Below are positions 42,647 to 50,955 of a stretch of 64,000 nucleotides of DNA, piece by piece. Positions within the stretch are counted from its first letter, which is position 1, and every line of letters starts with the position of its first letter. The stretch spans positions 1 to 64,000 of the forward strand of contig NZ_QQOA01000036.1 of the NCBI RefSeq assembly GCF_003443895.1, read 5' to 3'. Made by a program: the position numbers and the translations under genes. The stretch is from Paraburkholderia phosphatilytica (GTDB lineage: Bacteria > Pseudomonadota > Gammaproteobacteria > Burkholderiales > Burkholderiaceae). The notes under the pieces were generated by a model. It saw only the letters and a list, made by a program, of their open reading frames with translations, did not search any database and was not told where the DNA came from.

Positions 42647-43668
42647 CGGCTGGCCTCCTGCTGGAACATCGCGCATTCGCACGGGTGATCGATCAGGCGC
42701 TGCAATTCGTCGTCGAGATGCATCACGGTGATCGACGCGCCCGCCATTTCGAGCGACGTGCACAACGGTCCGACCAGCGTGCGATGCGTGACCAGCCCTG
42801 CGTCCTGCAGCCGTTGCGCGACGCGGCGATTGAGGATGTACAGCTCCATCAGCGGCGTCGAGCCGAGCGAATTCACCAGCACGACCACGCGGTCTCCGCG
42901 CGCCGCACCCATCTCGGCGAGGATCGCGTCCATGATCTCGTCGACCACGGCATCGGCGGGACGGAGCGCTTCGCGGCGCATGCCCGGCTCGCCATGAATG
43001 CCCATGCCGATTTCCATCTCGCCCGCTGCAATCTCGAAGTTCACGCGGCGCGTCTGCGGCAGCGAACACGGCGCGAGCGCGACGCCGAGCGTGTAAGTGC
43101 GCGCGTTCGCGTGACGCGCCACGCGCTCCACTTCGCCGAGCGGCATCATCAGGTCGGCTGCTGCACCCGCAGCCTTGAAAATGAACACGTTGCCCGCCAC
43201 GCCGCGGCGCTGGTCGCGCCGATCGCGTGGCGCCGACGCGATGTCGTCGGTCGTCAGCACGGTGCGCGCCTCGACACCTTCCATCTGCAGCAGTTCGCAG
43301 GCCATGTCGAAATTCATCACGTCGCCGGCGTAGTTGCCGTACATGAACAGCACGCCGGCACCACCGTGCGCGGCCTGTGCCGCATCGACAGCCGGTTGCG
43401 GCGGCGGCGACGCGAACACGTTGCCGATCACCGCGGCATCCGCCAGCCCTTTGCCGACGAAGCCCAGAAAGGTCGGCTCGTGCCCCGAGCCGCCGCCGAT
43501 CACGAGCGCCACCTTGCCGTCGCGCGGACCGTGGCGCGCGATGATCGCGCGCGGCGCGTCCGCGGATCGCGTCAGCAGATCGCCATGCGCGGCGAGCACG
43601 CCATCGAGCATTTCGTCGACTGCCGCGTCGCCGTCGTTGATCAGTTTCTGTGTCATCGCGCCAGGCAT
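42634..43668 (-). CDS. dhaK: DhaK-like substrate-binding subunit of a dihydroxyacetone/erythrulose kinase
   Basis: This 344-residue protein is a Dak1-domain protein. The GGGSGHEPTFLGFVG loop, the conserved GNYAGDVMNFDMA segment and the catalytic His in GMGIHGEPGM, which binds the substrate carbonyl covalently as a hemiaminal, are all intact. With DhaL it would phosphorylate a short ketose. Known relatives in actinobacterial and rhizobial tetritol loci are L-erythrulose 1-kinase and D-erythrulose 4-kinase; their products are intermediates of the EryC-EryH-EryI route encoded here. The start at 43668 follows TGAGGAGCG, which overlaps the eryC stop region; ATG 43656 is an alternative. Confidence 0.88.
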   Translation of the reverse strand: MPGAMTQKLINDGDAAVDEMLDGVLAAHGDLLTRSADAPRAIIARHGPRDGKVALVIGGGSGHEPTFLGFVGKGLADAAVIGNVFASPPPQPAVDAAQAAHGGAGVLFMYGNYAGDVMNFDMACELLQMEGVEARTVLTTDDIASAPRDRRDQRRGVAGNVFIFKAAGAAADLMMPLGEVERVARHANARTYTLGVALAPCSLPQTRRVNFEIAAGEMEIGMGIHGEPGMRREALRPADAVVDEIMDAILAEMGAARGDRVVVLVNSLGSTPLMELYILNRRVAQRLQDAGLVTHRTLVGPLCTSLEMAGASITVMHLDDELQRLIDHPCECAMFQQEASRCAR

Positions 43669-43682
43669 CGTCGTCGCGCTCC

Positions 43683-44621
43683 TCAGATGTTCAGGTCGGC
43701 TACGCCGGTATCGAAATGCGGCGCCCAGAACGCCACCGATTCGGCAATCTGCTCGACGACCTGCCGGTCTTTCGGTTCGCGTTCCTTGAACGACAGTTCC
43801 AGGCAGATTTCGTTATCCTGACCGCCGCCCGCTTTCAGCGCGGCGATCAGCGGTTCCGGCTGGATCCGGCCGCGCGCGTTGAACTCGGCGGTGAACGGAT
43901 GGTGTCCGCCCTTGTCCATCAGCGACTGCTTGATATGGATGATCGGCGACACGCGCGGCACCGCGCGAGCCCATGCGTACGGATCGAAATCGTCGGGATT
44001 GCTGCTCGTGATGTCGCCGTGATCGATGTCGGCCATCATCCACATCGGCACGGCCATCTTCGCGGCGGACAGCCGCTCCTGCAGCGCCATGCACGCGGCG
44101 ATGGTCTCGCCGAATTCGCGTCCCACCGACATCGGCTCCCAGAACACGTACTCGAGGCCCGCGCCCTTCGCGTGTTCCGCGACCTCGGCCCAGCAGTCGA
44201 TCGCGGTCTGCATCAGCGCATCGCGCCGGCTGGCGTCGTCATAGTCGCGGTACGTGAAGATCGCGAACTGCGTGCCGATCGAGCGGCCGCCGAGATCGGC
44301 TGTGATGTCCGCGAAGGTCTTGAACCAGTCGACGTAATAGCGCCGCACGTCGGCATCAGGGTGACCGAAGTGATTGAGCCGCCCGTACGGGCCCGTCATG
44401 CCCGACGTGATCCGCACGCCGGTGCGCGCGAGCGCTGCCTGCATGGCGCGCACCTGGCGCCGCGTCACCGCGGCGGGCCACGACGGGTTGATGAATTCGT
44501 GCGTCAGCTGCACATCGCGGATCTTCATCCGGTGCGCGATCGTGTCGATCAGATCGTCCGGTTCGGCGAACCGGTTGACGAGCGGATTCGTGTTGAGCGC
44601 GAGGGTGAAAGCCATATTCAT
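43683..44621 (-). CDS. eryC: EryC-like TIM-barrel epimerase (D-erythrulose 1-phosphate 3-epimerase)
   Basis: This 312-residue protein belongs to the AP endonuclease family 2/xylose-isomerase-like TIM-barrel group and looks like EryC. Visible elements are ALNTNPLVNRFAEPDDLIDT at the start, VQLTHEFINPSWP, YVFWEPMSVGREFGETIAAC with the metal-ligand Glu, WMMADIDHGDITSSNPDDFD with Asp/His ligands, and ICLELSFKEREPKDRQVV near the end. EryC interconverts D-erythrulose 1-phosphate and L-erythrulose 1-phosphate. The ATG at 44621 overlaps the eryB stop (ATGA), which decides the start over ATG 44615. It is the fourth gene of the operon. Confidence 0.87.
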   Translation of the reverse strand: MNMAFTLALNTNPLVNRFAEPDDLIDTIAHRMKIRDVQLTHEFINPSWPAAVTRRQVRAMQAALARTGVRITSGMTGPYGRLNHFGHPDADVRRYYVDWFKTFADITADLGGRSIGTQFAIFTYRDYDDASRRDALMQTAIDCWAEVAEHAKGAGLEYVFWEPMSVGREFGETIAACMALQERLSAAKMAVPMWMMADIDHGDITSSNPDDFDPYAWARAVPRVSPIIHIKQSLMDKGGHHPFTAEFNARGRIQPEPLIAALKAGGGQDNEICLELSFKEREPKDRQVVEQIAESVAFWAPHFDTGVADLNI

Positions 44622-46186
44622 CTCGTGGGGTGAGTGGACGGCGCGCGGTTCGCTTCGAGCGCGCTTCGGGCCGCGCCGTCGTAGCGCGTGTCCAGCTTCG
44701 ATCCGAACCACGCATCGAACGCGACAATCTGATCGGCGCTCATATGCAGCCCATGCTTGGTCCGCCGCGTCAGGATGTCGGCCACGGTCTCGGCCCATTC
44801 GTGCGCGATCAGATAGCGCGCTTCGGCCTCGTAAAACGTGGGCCCGAATTTCTGGCCGAGCTCCGCGAGCGAAGCAGCCCCATCGATCACCTGCGCAGTG
44901 CGCGCGCCGTAGGTTCGCGCGTAGTAGCGCATCAGGTCGCGCGGCATCCACAGATACTCGCGTTGCAGACGCGCGATGAAATGCGGCATGTCGGCCTGCT
45001 CGATGTCGCCGCCGGGCAGCGTCGCGTGTGCGGTCCAGTCGGGGCCCATGTTCGGGAACGTCGGCCGAAGCTGCTGCAGCGCGGATTCCGCGAGCCTGCG
45101 AAAGGTCGTGATCTTGCCGCCGAATACATTCAGCAACGGCGCGCCGCCGCTGGTGTCGAGATCGAACACGTAGTCGCGCGTCACCGCGGACGGATTGCCC
45201 TTGCCGTCGTCGTAAAGCGGACGCACGCCGGCGAAGGTCTGCAGCACGTCCTGGCGGCGCAACGGCTGCTTGAAATAGCGGTTGACCGCGGTCAGCAGGT
45301 AGTCGATCTCCGCGTCGTCGATCGCGACGTTGTCCGGCGCACCGTCCCACGGCACGTCCGTCGTGCCGATGAGCGCCTTGTCGCCTTCATACGGATTGAC
45401 GAAGATCACGCGCTTGTCGTCGTTCTGCACGAGGTACGAATGCGCGCCGTCCCAGAACTTCGGCGTGACGATGTGACTGCCTTTGACGAGGCGCACCTTG
45501 CGGGTCGAACTAGCGCCCGCGCGTTCGATCACGTCGGCCACCCACGGGCCCGCGGCATTCACCAGCGCACGCGCGGCGACCACGCGTTTCGTGCCGTCGC
45601 GCGAGTCGCGCAGTTCGATCCGCCATGCGCCGCTTTCGCGCCGCGCCGACACGCATGCGGTGCGCGTCAGCACCTGGGTGCCGCGCTCGGCCGCATCCAC
45701 GGCGTTGAGCACGACGAGGCGCGCGTCGTCGACCCAGCAGTCCGAGTATTCGAAGCCGCGCTGGAACTCGTCCTTGATCGGCGCGCCTTCGGGGCTGCGA
45801 TGAAGATCGAGCGTGCGCGTGCCGGGCAGCTTCTTGCGGCCGCCGAGGTGGTCGTACAGGAACAGGCCGAGCCGCACGAGCCACGCGGGCCGGTCGTTCG
45901 GGCTATGCGGCAGCACGAAGCGCATCGGCCAGATGATGTGCGGCGCGGCGTTGAGCAGCACTTCGCGTTCGATCAGCGCCTCGCGCACGAGCCGGAATTC
46001 GTAGTACTCCAGATAACGCAGCCCGCCGTGCACGAGCTTGCCCGAGCGTGACGACGTGCCCTGCGCCAGGTCGTCCTTTTCGCACAGCAGGACCGACAGC
46101 CCGCGACCAGCGGCGTCGCGGGCAATGCCCGCGCCATTGATGCCGCCGCCAATGACGACGAGGTCGAATGTCTGGCCTTCGCTCAT
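44618..46186 (-). CDS. eryB: EryB-like erythritol-phosphate dehydrogenase (GlpD family)
   Basis: This 522-residue flavoprotein has the GlpD-type FAD motif FDLVVIGGGINGAGIARDAA (about residues 7-26) and SSRSGKLVHGGLRYLEYYEF, followed by ALVNAAGPWVADVIERAG and the substrate region FVNPYEGDKALIGTTDVPW. Length and order match EryB, which oxidises D-erythritol 1-phosphate to D-erythrulose 1-phosphate, and GlpD, which oxidises glycerol 3-phosphate; position between eryA and eryC decides for EryB. Start and stop overlap its neighbours as ATGA on both sides. It is a likely peripheral membrane enzyme donating electrons to quinone. Confidence 0.88.
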   Translation of the reverse strand: MSEGQTFDLVVIGGGINGAGIARDAAGRGLSVLLCEKDDLAQGTSSRSGKLVHGGLRYLEYYEFRLVREALIEREVLLNAAPHIIWPMRFVLPHSPNDRPAWLVRLGLFLYDHLGGRKKLPGTRTLDLHRSPEGAPIKDEFQRGFEYSDCWVDDARLVVLNAVDAAERGTQVLTRTACVSARRESGAWRIELRDSRDGTKRVVAARALVNAAGPWVADVIERAGASSTRKVRLVKGSHIVTPKFWDGAHSYLVQNDDKRVIFVNPYEGDKALIGTTDVPWDGAPDNVAIDDAEIDYLLTAVNRYFKQPLRRQDVLQTFAGVRPLYDDGKGNPSAVTRDYVFDLDTSGGAPLLNVFGGKITTFRRLAESALQQLRPTFPNMGPDWTAHATLPGGDIEQADMPHFIARLQREYLWMPRDLMRYYARTYGARTAQVIDGAASLAELGQKFGPTFYEAEARYLIAHEWAETVADILTRRTKHGLHMSADQIVAFDAWFGSKLDTRYDGAARSALEANRAPSTHPTR

Positions 46187-47823
46187 TGCACGGCCCTCGG
46201 TTCGGCTGCTTTCACCGCAGCCGCAGCCGTAACGACGGGCGCGGGATGAGACGGGGCCTTCGTGCGCTGCGCCATCTCTTCCCACACGGGTTCCAGCGCG
46301 CGCCGCGCATGCTGGTACACGGGAAAGAGCCGCGCGTAGGTTTGCACGAGGTCGGGATCGGGCATCTCGGCCTGCCCCAGCAGCGGCGTGACCCACTCGC
46401 CGATGCACGCCTGCATGTCGGGATACACGCCGAGCGCGACCGCCGCCATCATCGCGGCGCCGGCGGCGCCGGCTTCTTCGCGTTCGGAGATCCGCACGGG
46501 TGCGCCCGTCATCGCGGAAAGGACCGCGCGCAGCGCACGCGAGCGCGTCGCGCCGCCCGTCAGCCGCAGCTCCGACGGCATCGCGCCGCCCATCGCCGCA
46601 TAACAGTCGCGCGCAGCCATGCCGAGTCCTTCGATCACGGCGCGCAGCAGATCGGGAAAACGCCCGTCGCTGGTGAGTCCGATGAAGCCGGCGCGTGCGT
46701 CGGCGTTGACGAACGGCCCGCGTTCGCCGGCTTCTGAGATGTATGGGTGAAACAGATACGCGCCCGGCCGCGCGGATTGCAGCCAGCCGTCGATGCGTTT
46801 CACGCGGTCGGTATGCGACAGCGTCGTGCCGAATTCCGCGAGCAGATCGCACGCGAGATTCAGCACCCAGTCGATATTGAGCGTGGCCGCCATGTTCGAC
46901 TGCACCTGGCTCGACATGCCTGGAACCGGCAATGCGATCACGTAGCCGGTGCCCTCGACATTCAGGTACACGTCGGCGTTTTGCACCGCGCGCATATGCA
47001 TGCCGGTCGAACCGACGATCGAGCAGCTCGCGCCCGCCACGCCGGCCGTGTGAATGCCGGCGCCAAGCGCGGTCATCACGATGTCGACGAAGCCGAGGCA
47101 CACCGGCGTGCCTGGCAGAAGACCGGTCGCCGCGGCGGCTTCGGCCGTCAGCGGATGCAGGATCTCCGTGCCGTCGATGATGTCGGGCAACAGGCCGCGC
47201 CACGCGTCGAGGCCCAATGCTTCGATCACCTTATCGTCGTAGCGCCGCGTGCGGAAATTGCCGTAGGTGAAGCTCGCCTCCGACGGGTCGGTTGCGCGCA
47301 CGCCGGTGAGGTTCAGATAGAGCCAGTCCTTGCAGTGCATCGCGACTTCGGCGCTGTGCAACACCTCGGGTGTCGTCGCGGCCATGTGTGCGATCTGCGC
47401 GCCCTGGCTGCATGCGGCCAGCCCGGTGCCGGTGGCTTCGAAACGCGCGCGGCGCAGCGGGCCGGTTTCCAGACGCCGCACGGTGCCGGCGGCACGCGCA
47501 TCGAGCCACAACCACGCATCGGCGGCGGGCCGGTTGTTCGCGCCGACCAGCCACGTGCCGTCGCCCTGCCCGGTCACTGCGACTGCCGCCGTGCGTTCAG
47601 CAAGACGTTCGACCTTCGTGCCGAGCTTCTGCAGCGTCTGCGCGCAATCGGCCCATGCCTGCTCCATCGACTGGAACGCGGCGCCGTCGGCGCGCGTCGT
47701 GTAGTGATTCGGCACCGATGCGACGGCGAGCTGCCGTCCGGCCAGGTCGAAAGCGACGGCCTTGATGACCGACGTGCCGGCGTCGATGCCGATCAGGAGA
47801 TCGCGTCCGGGGCTGTCCATCAT
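46183..47823 (-). CDS. eryA: EryA-like erythritol kinase (FGGY family)
   Basis: This 546-residue FGGY kinase has the phosphate loop LLIGIDAGTSVIKAVAFDLA (about residues 9-28), catalytic Asp in WLWLDARAAG, substrate-binding FTYGNFRTRRYDDKVIEALG, and an ATP site with LRLTGGATRSRALRAVLSAM and EEAGAAGAAMMAAVALGVYP. It follows the SorC regulator and precedes eryB with ATGA overlaps on both sides, the eryD/A/B/C content of Brucella and rhizobial loci. It would make D-erythritol 1-phosphate (equal to L-erythritol 4-phosphate). A 40-residue Ala/Pro-rich C-terminal tail (PAPVVTAAAAVKAAEPRAVQ) is unusual for the family. Confidence 0.87.
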   Translation of the reverse strand: MMDSPGRDLLIGIDAGTSVIKAVAFDLAGRQLAVASVPNHYTTRADGAAFQSMEQAWADCAQTLQKLGTKVERLAERTAAVAVTGQGDGTWLVGANNRPAADAWLWLDARAAGTVRRLETGPLRRARFEATGTGLAACSQGAQIAHMAATTPEVLHSAEVAMHCKDWLYLNLTGVRATDPSEASFTYGNFRTRRYDDKVIEALGLDAWRGLLPDIIDGTEILHPLTAEAAAATGLLPGTPVCLGFVDIVMTALGAGIHTAGVAGASCSIVGSTGMHMRAVQNADVYLNVEGTGYVIALPVPGMSSQVQSNMAATLNIDWVLNLACDLLAEFGTTLSHTDRVKRIDGWLQSARPGAYLFHPYISEAGERGPFVNADARAGFIGLTSDGRFPDLLRAVIEGLGMAARDCYAAMGGAMPSELRLTGGATRSRALRAVLSAMTGAPVRISEREEAGAAGAAMMAAVALGVYPDMQACIGEWVTPLLGQAEMPDPDLVQTYARLFPVYQHARRALEPVWEEMAQRTKAPSHPAPVVTAAAAVKAAEPRAVQ

Positions 47824-48797
47824 GCACCTTCGGCAGTGGTGGCGTCGTCGTTGAGCGCGAGCGCCGTGGCCTCGTCGGTAATGAGGCCGCTCAGCAGGCC
47901 GCTATGCAGCACCGCGCGGATCGCGTCGATCTTTTCCGCGCCGCCGGCGATCGCGACGATGCGCCGCCCGGTCAGATCGACGAGTTCCGGCGCCACGGTG
48001 CGCGCCGCCAGCGAAGTCTCCACGACCTTGCCCACCGGGTCGAAGAAGTGACCCAGCAATTCGCCCGTGCCGCCCAGCTCGCGCACCTCGTGGATTTCAT
48101 CGGGCGAGATCATCTGCGACGACACGAGTTGCGCGTCGGGTTGCGCGGTACCGATACCGACCACCATCAGGTCCGCATGCGCCGCGAGATCGAAGACCTC
48201 GCGCACGCCGCGCTGCGCGAGCAGCACCTGGCGGTCTTCGGCGGTATTCGCGAAGAACGGCAGCGGCATCACGTAGGACATCGCGCCGGTTTTTTCCGCA
48301 AGCTGGTGGATCACGTCGTACGGGTTCGCCGCGTAGTCGCGCGTCACGCCGCCGAGCAGCGACACGAAACGGACCTTGCCCGCGTCCATGTGCGGCATGT
48401 CGCCGACGACGGCCGCGAGCGTACGGCCATGGCCGATGCCGATCACGCCGCCCTGGCGGGCCGCGATCTCGCGCTGCAGGAACTGCGCGCCGGCAATGCC
48501 GAGCGCCCGCAGCGGCAGGCCCTGCTCGTACAGATCGGGCACGACTTCGCAATACGCGAGTTCGAAGCGCTTCGCGAGCGCCGTTTCCAGCACCACGCAT
48601 TCCGCCACGTCGCCTTCGATCGTGACCTTCACCGCGCCGCTCTGGTTGGCCCGCGTGATCAGCCGGTGCGCCTTGACGTTGCTGACGCCCAGCCGCATGG
48701 CGACGTCCGCCTGGGTCTGCCCGGCGGCGTAGTGCAACCATGCAGCCCGGATTGCCAGGCTGTCTTCGGCATCGCGTTTGGCAACGGATTTCGCCAT
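47820..48797 (-). CDS. eryD: SorC-family transcriptional regulator (EryD-like)
   Basis: This 325-residue protein has an N-terminal helix-turn-helix (AAWLHYAAGQTQADVAMRLG, VSNVKAHRLITRA) and the SorC sugar-phosphate-binding domain (about residues 65-320: GGVIGIGHGRTLAAVVGDMP, FVSLLGGVTRDYAANPYDVI, ADLMVVGIGTAQPDAQLVSS, GRRIVAIAGGAEKIDAIRAV). SorC/EryD regulators are released by a phosphorylated sugar or polyol. It is the first gene of the 14-gene operon and so is autoregulated. Its stop overlaps the eryA start. TGGAGAAG precedes the ATG. Two T-rich direct repeats at 48821-48852, just upstream, are candidate operators. Confidence 0.88.
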   Translation of the reverse strand: MAKSVAKRDAEDSLAIRAAWLHYAAGQTQADVAMRLGVSNVKAHRLITRANQSGAVKVTIEGDVAECVVLETALAKRFELAYCEVVPDLYEQGLPLRALGIAGAQFLQREIAARQGGVIGIGHGRTLAAVVGDMPHMDAGKVRFVSLLGGVTRDYAANPYDVIHQLAEKTGAMSYVMPLPFFANTAEDRQVLLAQRGVREVFDLAAHADLMVVGIGTAQPDAQLVSSQMISPDEIHEVRELGGTGELLGHFFDPVGKVVETSLAARTVAPELVDLTGRRIVAIAGGAEKIDAIRAVLHSGLLSGLITDEATALALNDDATTAEGA

Positions 48798-48820
48798 GTC
48801 TTCTCCAGATCAGAACGAAG

Positions 48821-48852
48821 TGAATTTTTTTTCTCTTGCTGTATTTTTTTTC
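48821..48852 (-). promoter_or_regulatory. Direct repeats with A/T tracts upstream of eryD
   Basis: TGAA followed by eight T and C (48821-48833) recurs as TGTA followed by eight T and C (48840-48852), with a 19-bp period. They lie 24-55 bases upstream of the eryD start on the minus strand, in a sequence that is otherwise GC-rich. They could be SorC operators, an UP-element-like promoter part, or both. Confidence 0.5.
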
Positions 48853-49066
48853 AGTTTGAGGCAAGGATAGCAAGCGGATCGGGCGTCGCCATCCGCTATA
48901 ACCCTGGGTCGGAGCGGGCTGCGCGCATCCGCCGCGGTTGCCGGCGAAGCGCGGCGTTTAGGGTCGGTTACGATGTGCGGATGGCCCGTCGCGCGGCGTT
49001 AGACGGGGGTTTTGCGCGTTTTGCGTTGTGTGTTTTTGGTGCGTCAGTGAGGAAAGGAGTCAGGCA

Positions 49067-49510
49067 GTGACCGTCGATCTCAACCATTTCACGCCCGGTC
49101 TGTCGCTGGCGGGCGGCCTGGTCATCGGTCTCGCGGCCGCCGTGCTGGTGCTGTTCAACGGACGCATTGCCGGCATCAGCGGGATCGTCGGCGGCTTGCT
49201 GGCCTCCGCGCGCTCGTCAAGCAGCGACATCGGCTGGCGCGTGGCCTTCGTCGCCGGACTGGTCGGCGCGCCGGTGCTCGCCGGTCTGCTGGGCGAGCCG
49301 GCACACGCGGACATCCAGGCAAGCTGGGGCCAGATTCTGGCGGCGGGATTTCTCGTAGGCGTCGGCACGCGCTACGCGGGCGGCTGCACGAGCGGCCACG
49401 GCGTGTGCGGTCTGTCGCGCGGATCGGTGCGCTCGCTGGTCGCCACGGCGACGTTCATGACGGCAGGATTCCTGACCGTTTTCGTGCGACTCCATGTGAT
49501 GGGAGGCTGA
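49067..49510 (+). CDS. YeeE/YedE family transporter, N-terminal half protein
   Basis: This 147-residue protein has about four membrane helices and the first half of the YeeE/YedE (thiosulfate/sulfur transporter) fold. The signature GTRYAGGCTSGHGVCGLSRG with two Cys is the conserved sulfur-handling motif. It starts with GTG 49067 behind AAAGGAG. It is followed directly by the second half (49512), so the two proteins probably form one complex, like the split PmpA/PmpB proteins. Related proteins import thiosulfate or take part in persulfide handling. No persulfide dioxygenase or ArsR/BigR regulator is adjacent. Confidence 0.87.
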   Translation: MTVDLNHFTPGLSLAGGLVIGLAAAVLVLFNGRIAGISGIVGGLLASARSSSSDIGWRVAFVAGLVGAPVLAGLLGEPAHADIQASWGQILAAGFLVGVGTRYAGGCTSGHGVCGLSRGSVRSLVATATFMTAGFLTVFVRLHVMGG

Positions 49511-49511
49511 C

Positions 49512-49955
49512 ATGGCCGCTCTCGCTGCGCCCGCTTCGGCGTTGCTCGCCGGCTTGCTGTTCGGTATCGGCCTGATGCTCTCGAGCATGGCCAATCCGGC
49601 GAAGGTACTGGGCTTTCTGGATCTGGCGGGCCGCTGGGACCCGTCGTTGATGTGCGTGATGGTGGGCGCGATCGCCGTCGGCGTGCTGGCGTTCTTCATC
49701 GCGAAGCGCCGCAGCCGATCGCTGCTCGGTTCGCCGATGCAGCTGCCCACCAGCACCACGATCACGCTGAGGCTGGTGCTCGGCAGCGCCGTGTTCGGCA
49801 TCGGCTGGGGCGTGGCCGGGTTCTGCCCGGGGCCCGCGCTGGTCGCATTGGGCGCGGGCTATGCGAAGGGCGCGGGCTTCGTCGCGGCGATGGTGGCAGG
49901 CATGATCGTGTTCGAACTGGTCGAGCGCGCGAAGTCGGGCATGCAGCGGGCGTGA
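49512..49955 (+). CDS. YeeE/YedE family transporter, C-terminal half protein
   Basis: This 147-residue membrane protein is the partner of the preceding one. It shows four helices and the motifs LLFGIGLMLSSMANPAKVLG and FGIGWGVAGFCPGPALVALG; the single Cys in GFCPGP is the conserved residue of the second YeeE/YedE repeat. It begins one base after the stop of the first half, with GGGAGGC as ribosome site. Both halves together make the equivalent of a full-length TsuA-like transporter. Confidence 0.87.
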   Translation: MAALAAPASALLAGLLFGIGLMLSSMANPAKVLGFLDLAGRWDPSLMCVMVGAIAVGVLAFFIAKRRSRSLLGSPMQLPTSTTITLRLVLGSAVFGIGWGVAGFCPGPALVALGAGYAKGAGFVAAMVAGMIVFELVERAKSGMQRA

Positions 49956-50135
49956 GTGTCGTCGCGACGCGTGTTCTTCTTTCGGACGCACGTTCCCGGC
50001 CTCGCGGGCGTGCCGCGGCGCGATGCCGGCACTCGAAGCGGGCCTGCCGCGAACGGCACGATGGTCCCGTTGTCCTACAATGAATTCAACGTATCGGCGG
50101 GTGCGCAATCACTAGCTGCTGCAAGGAACAACGTG

Positions 50136-50381
50136 ATGGATCTATCTGACGAAGAACAGGTTCTGGCCGCGGCGAATCGGCATGTGGACGATGCCCGCCG
50201 GAGAATCGGTGCGTTGACGCAGCATCTCGAACGCTATCCTGCGGGCGGCCCTCCCGCAGCGGAAGGCGAGGCGTTGCTGGGCCTGCTGCAACAGGGGCTC
50301 GAAGCGATGCTTGCGCACCGCGACGCGGTTGAGCGCGAAGTAAAACGTCTGCGCGACGCCGAGCGTTCATCCAGCTCTTGA
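50136..50381 (+). CDS. Small helical hypothetical protein
   Basis: This 81-residue hydrophilic protein is predicted to be mostly helical, with heptad-like spacing: DEEQVLAAANRHVDDARRRI, then GLLQQGLEAMLAHRDAVERE. It has no signal peptide or Cys. I do not recognise a family. The ATG at 50136 follows AAGGAACAACGTG; a GTG one codon upstream is possible. It is 181 bases after the transporter gene and 91 bases before the ferritin-like gene. Confidence 0.6.
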   Translation: MDLSDEEQVLAAANRHVDDARRRIGALTQHLERYPAGGPPAAEGEALLGLLQQGLEAMLAHRDAVEREVKRLRDAERSSSS

Positions 50382-50472
50382 AGGGTCGCACGAAGGGTCA
50401 AGTCGGCCCTTTCGTGGAACGATTGATGCTCACTCGCCAACAGCCATTGCAACCGTGCCCTGTGGAGGTGTT

Positions 50473-50943
50473 ATGGATACCAATGCTCTGGATATCAACC
50501 AGGCCTCTGTTCTGAACGGCCTGATCGAAGTCCTGAAAGACGGTGTGCTGGACTTCAACGACGCAGCCGGCGATGCGCACGATCCCGAACTGAAGCGCGT
50601 CTTCAATACGCTTGCGGAGGAATATGCGCACCGTTCGCAGGAGCTGCAACTTGCCGCGCTCGACCTCGGGATTCACGCGGAGGCGGACGGCACGATGGCA
50701 GGCGCGATGCGTCGCAGTTCGGCCTATCTGAAAGCGCACCTGGGTCGCCTGAGCGATGACGACATCCTCGCGGAATGCGAGCGTGCCGAGGACGCGGCGA
50801 ACATGCGGTTCAGCGAGGCGCTGACCAGCAATCTGCCTGCGGAAGTCCGCACCCTGATCGGGCGGCAGCACGCGGAGATCGTCGGAGATCGCGACCGGAT
50901 CAAAATGCTGAAAGCAGGCTACGCTGCCCGCGGAACGCACTAG
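50473..50943 (+). CDS. DUF2383 ferritin-like four-helix-bundle protein
   Basis: This 156-residue protein belongs to the PA2169/DUF2383 group. The family pattern is visible: SVLNGLIEVLKDGVLDFNDA, EEYAHRSQELQLAALDLGIH, then MAGAMRRSSAYLKAHLGRLS and a final helix with LIGRQHAEIVGDRDRIKML. Conserved Glu/His positions in each helix resemble ferritin-like proteins, but a full di-iron site cannot be confirmed by eye. GGAGG lies 5 bases before ATG 50473. The role is unknown; relatives respond to stress or stationary phase. Confidence 0.82.
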   Translation: MDTNALDINQASVLNGLIEVLKDGVLDFNDAAGDAHDPELKRVFNTLAEEYAHRSQELQLAALDLGIHAEADGTMAGAMRRSSAYLKAHLGRLSDDDILAECERAEDAANMRFSEALTSNLPAEVRTLIGRQHAEIVGDRDRIKMLKAGYAARGTH

Positions 50944-50955
50944 GGCCGCGGTGCC

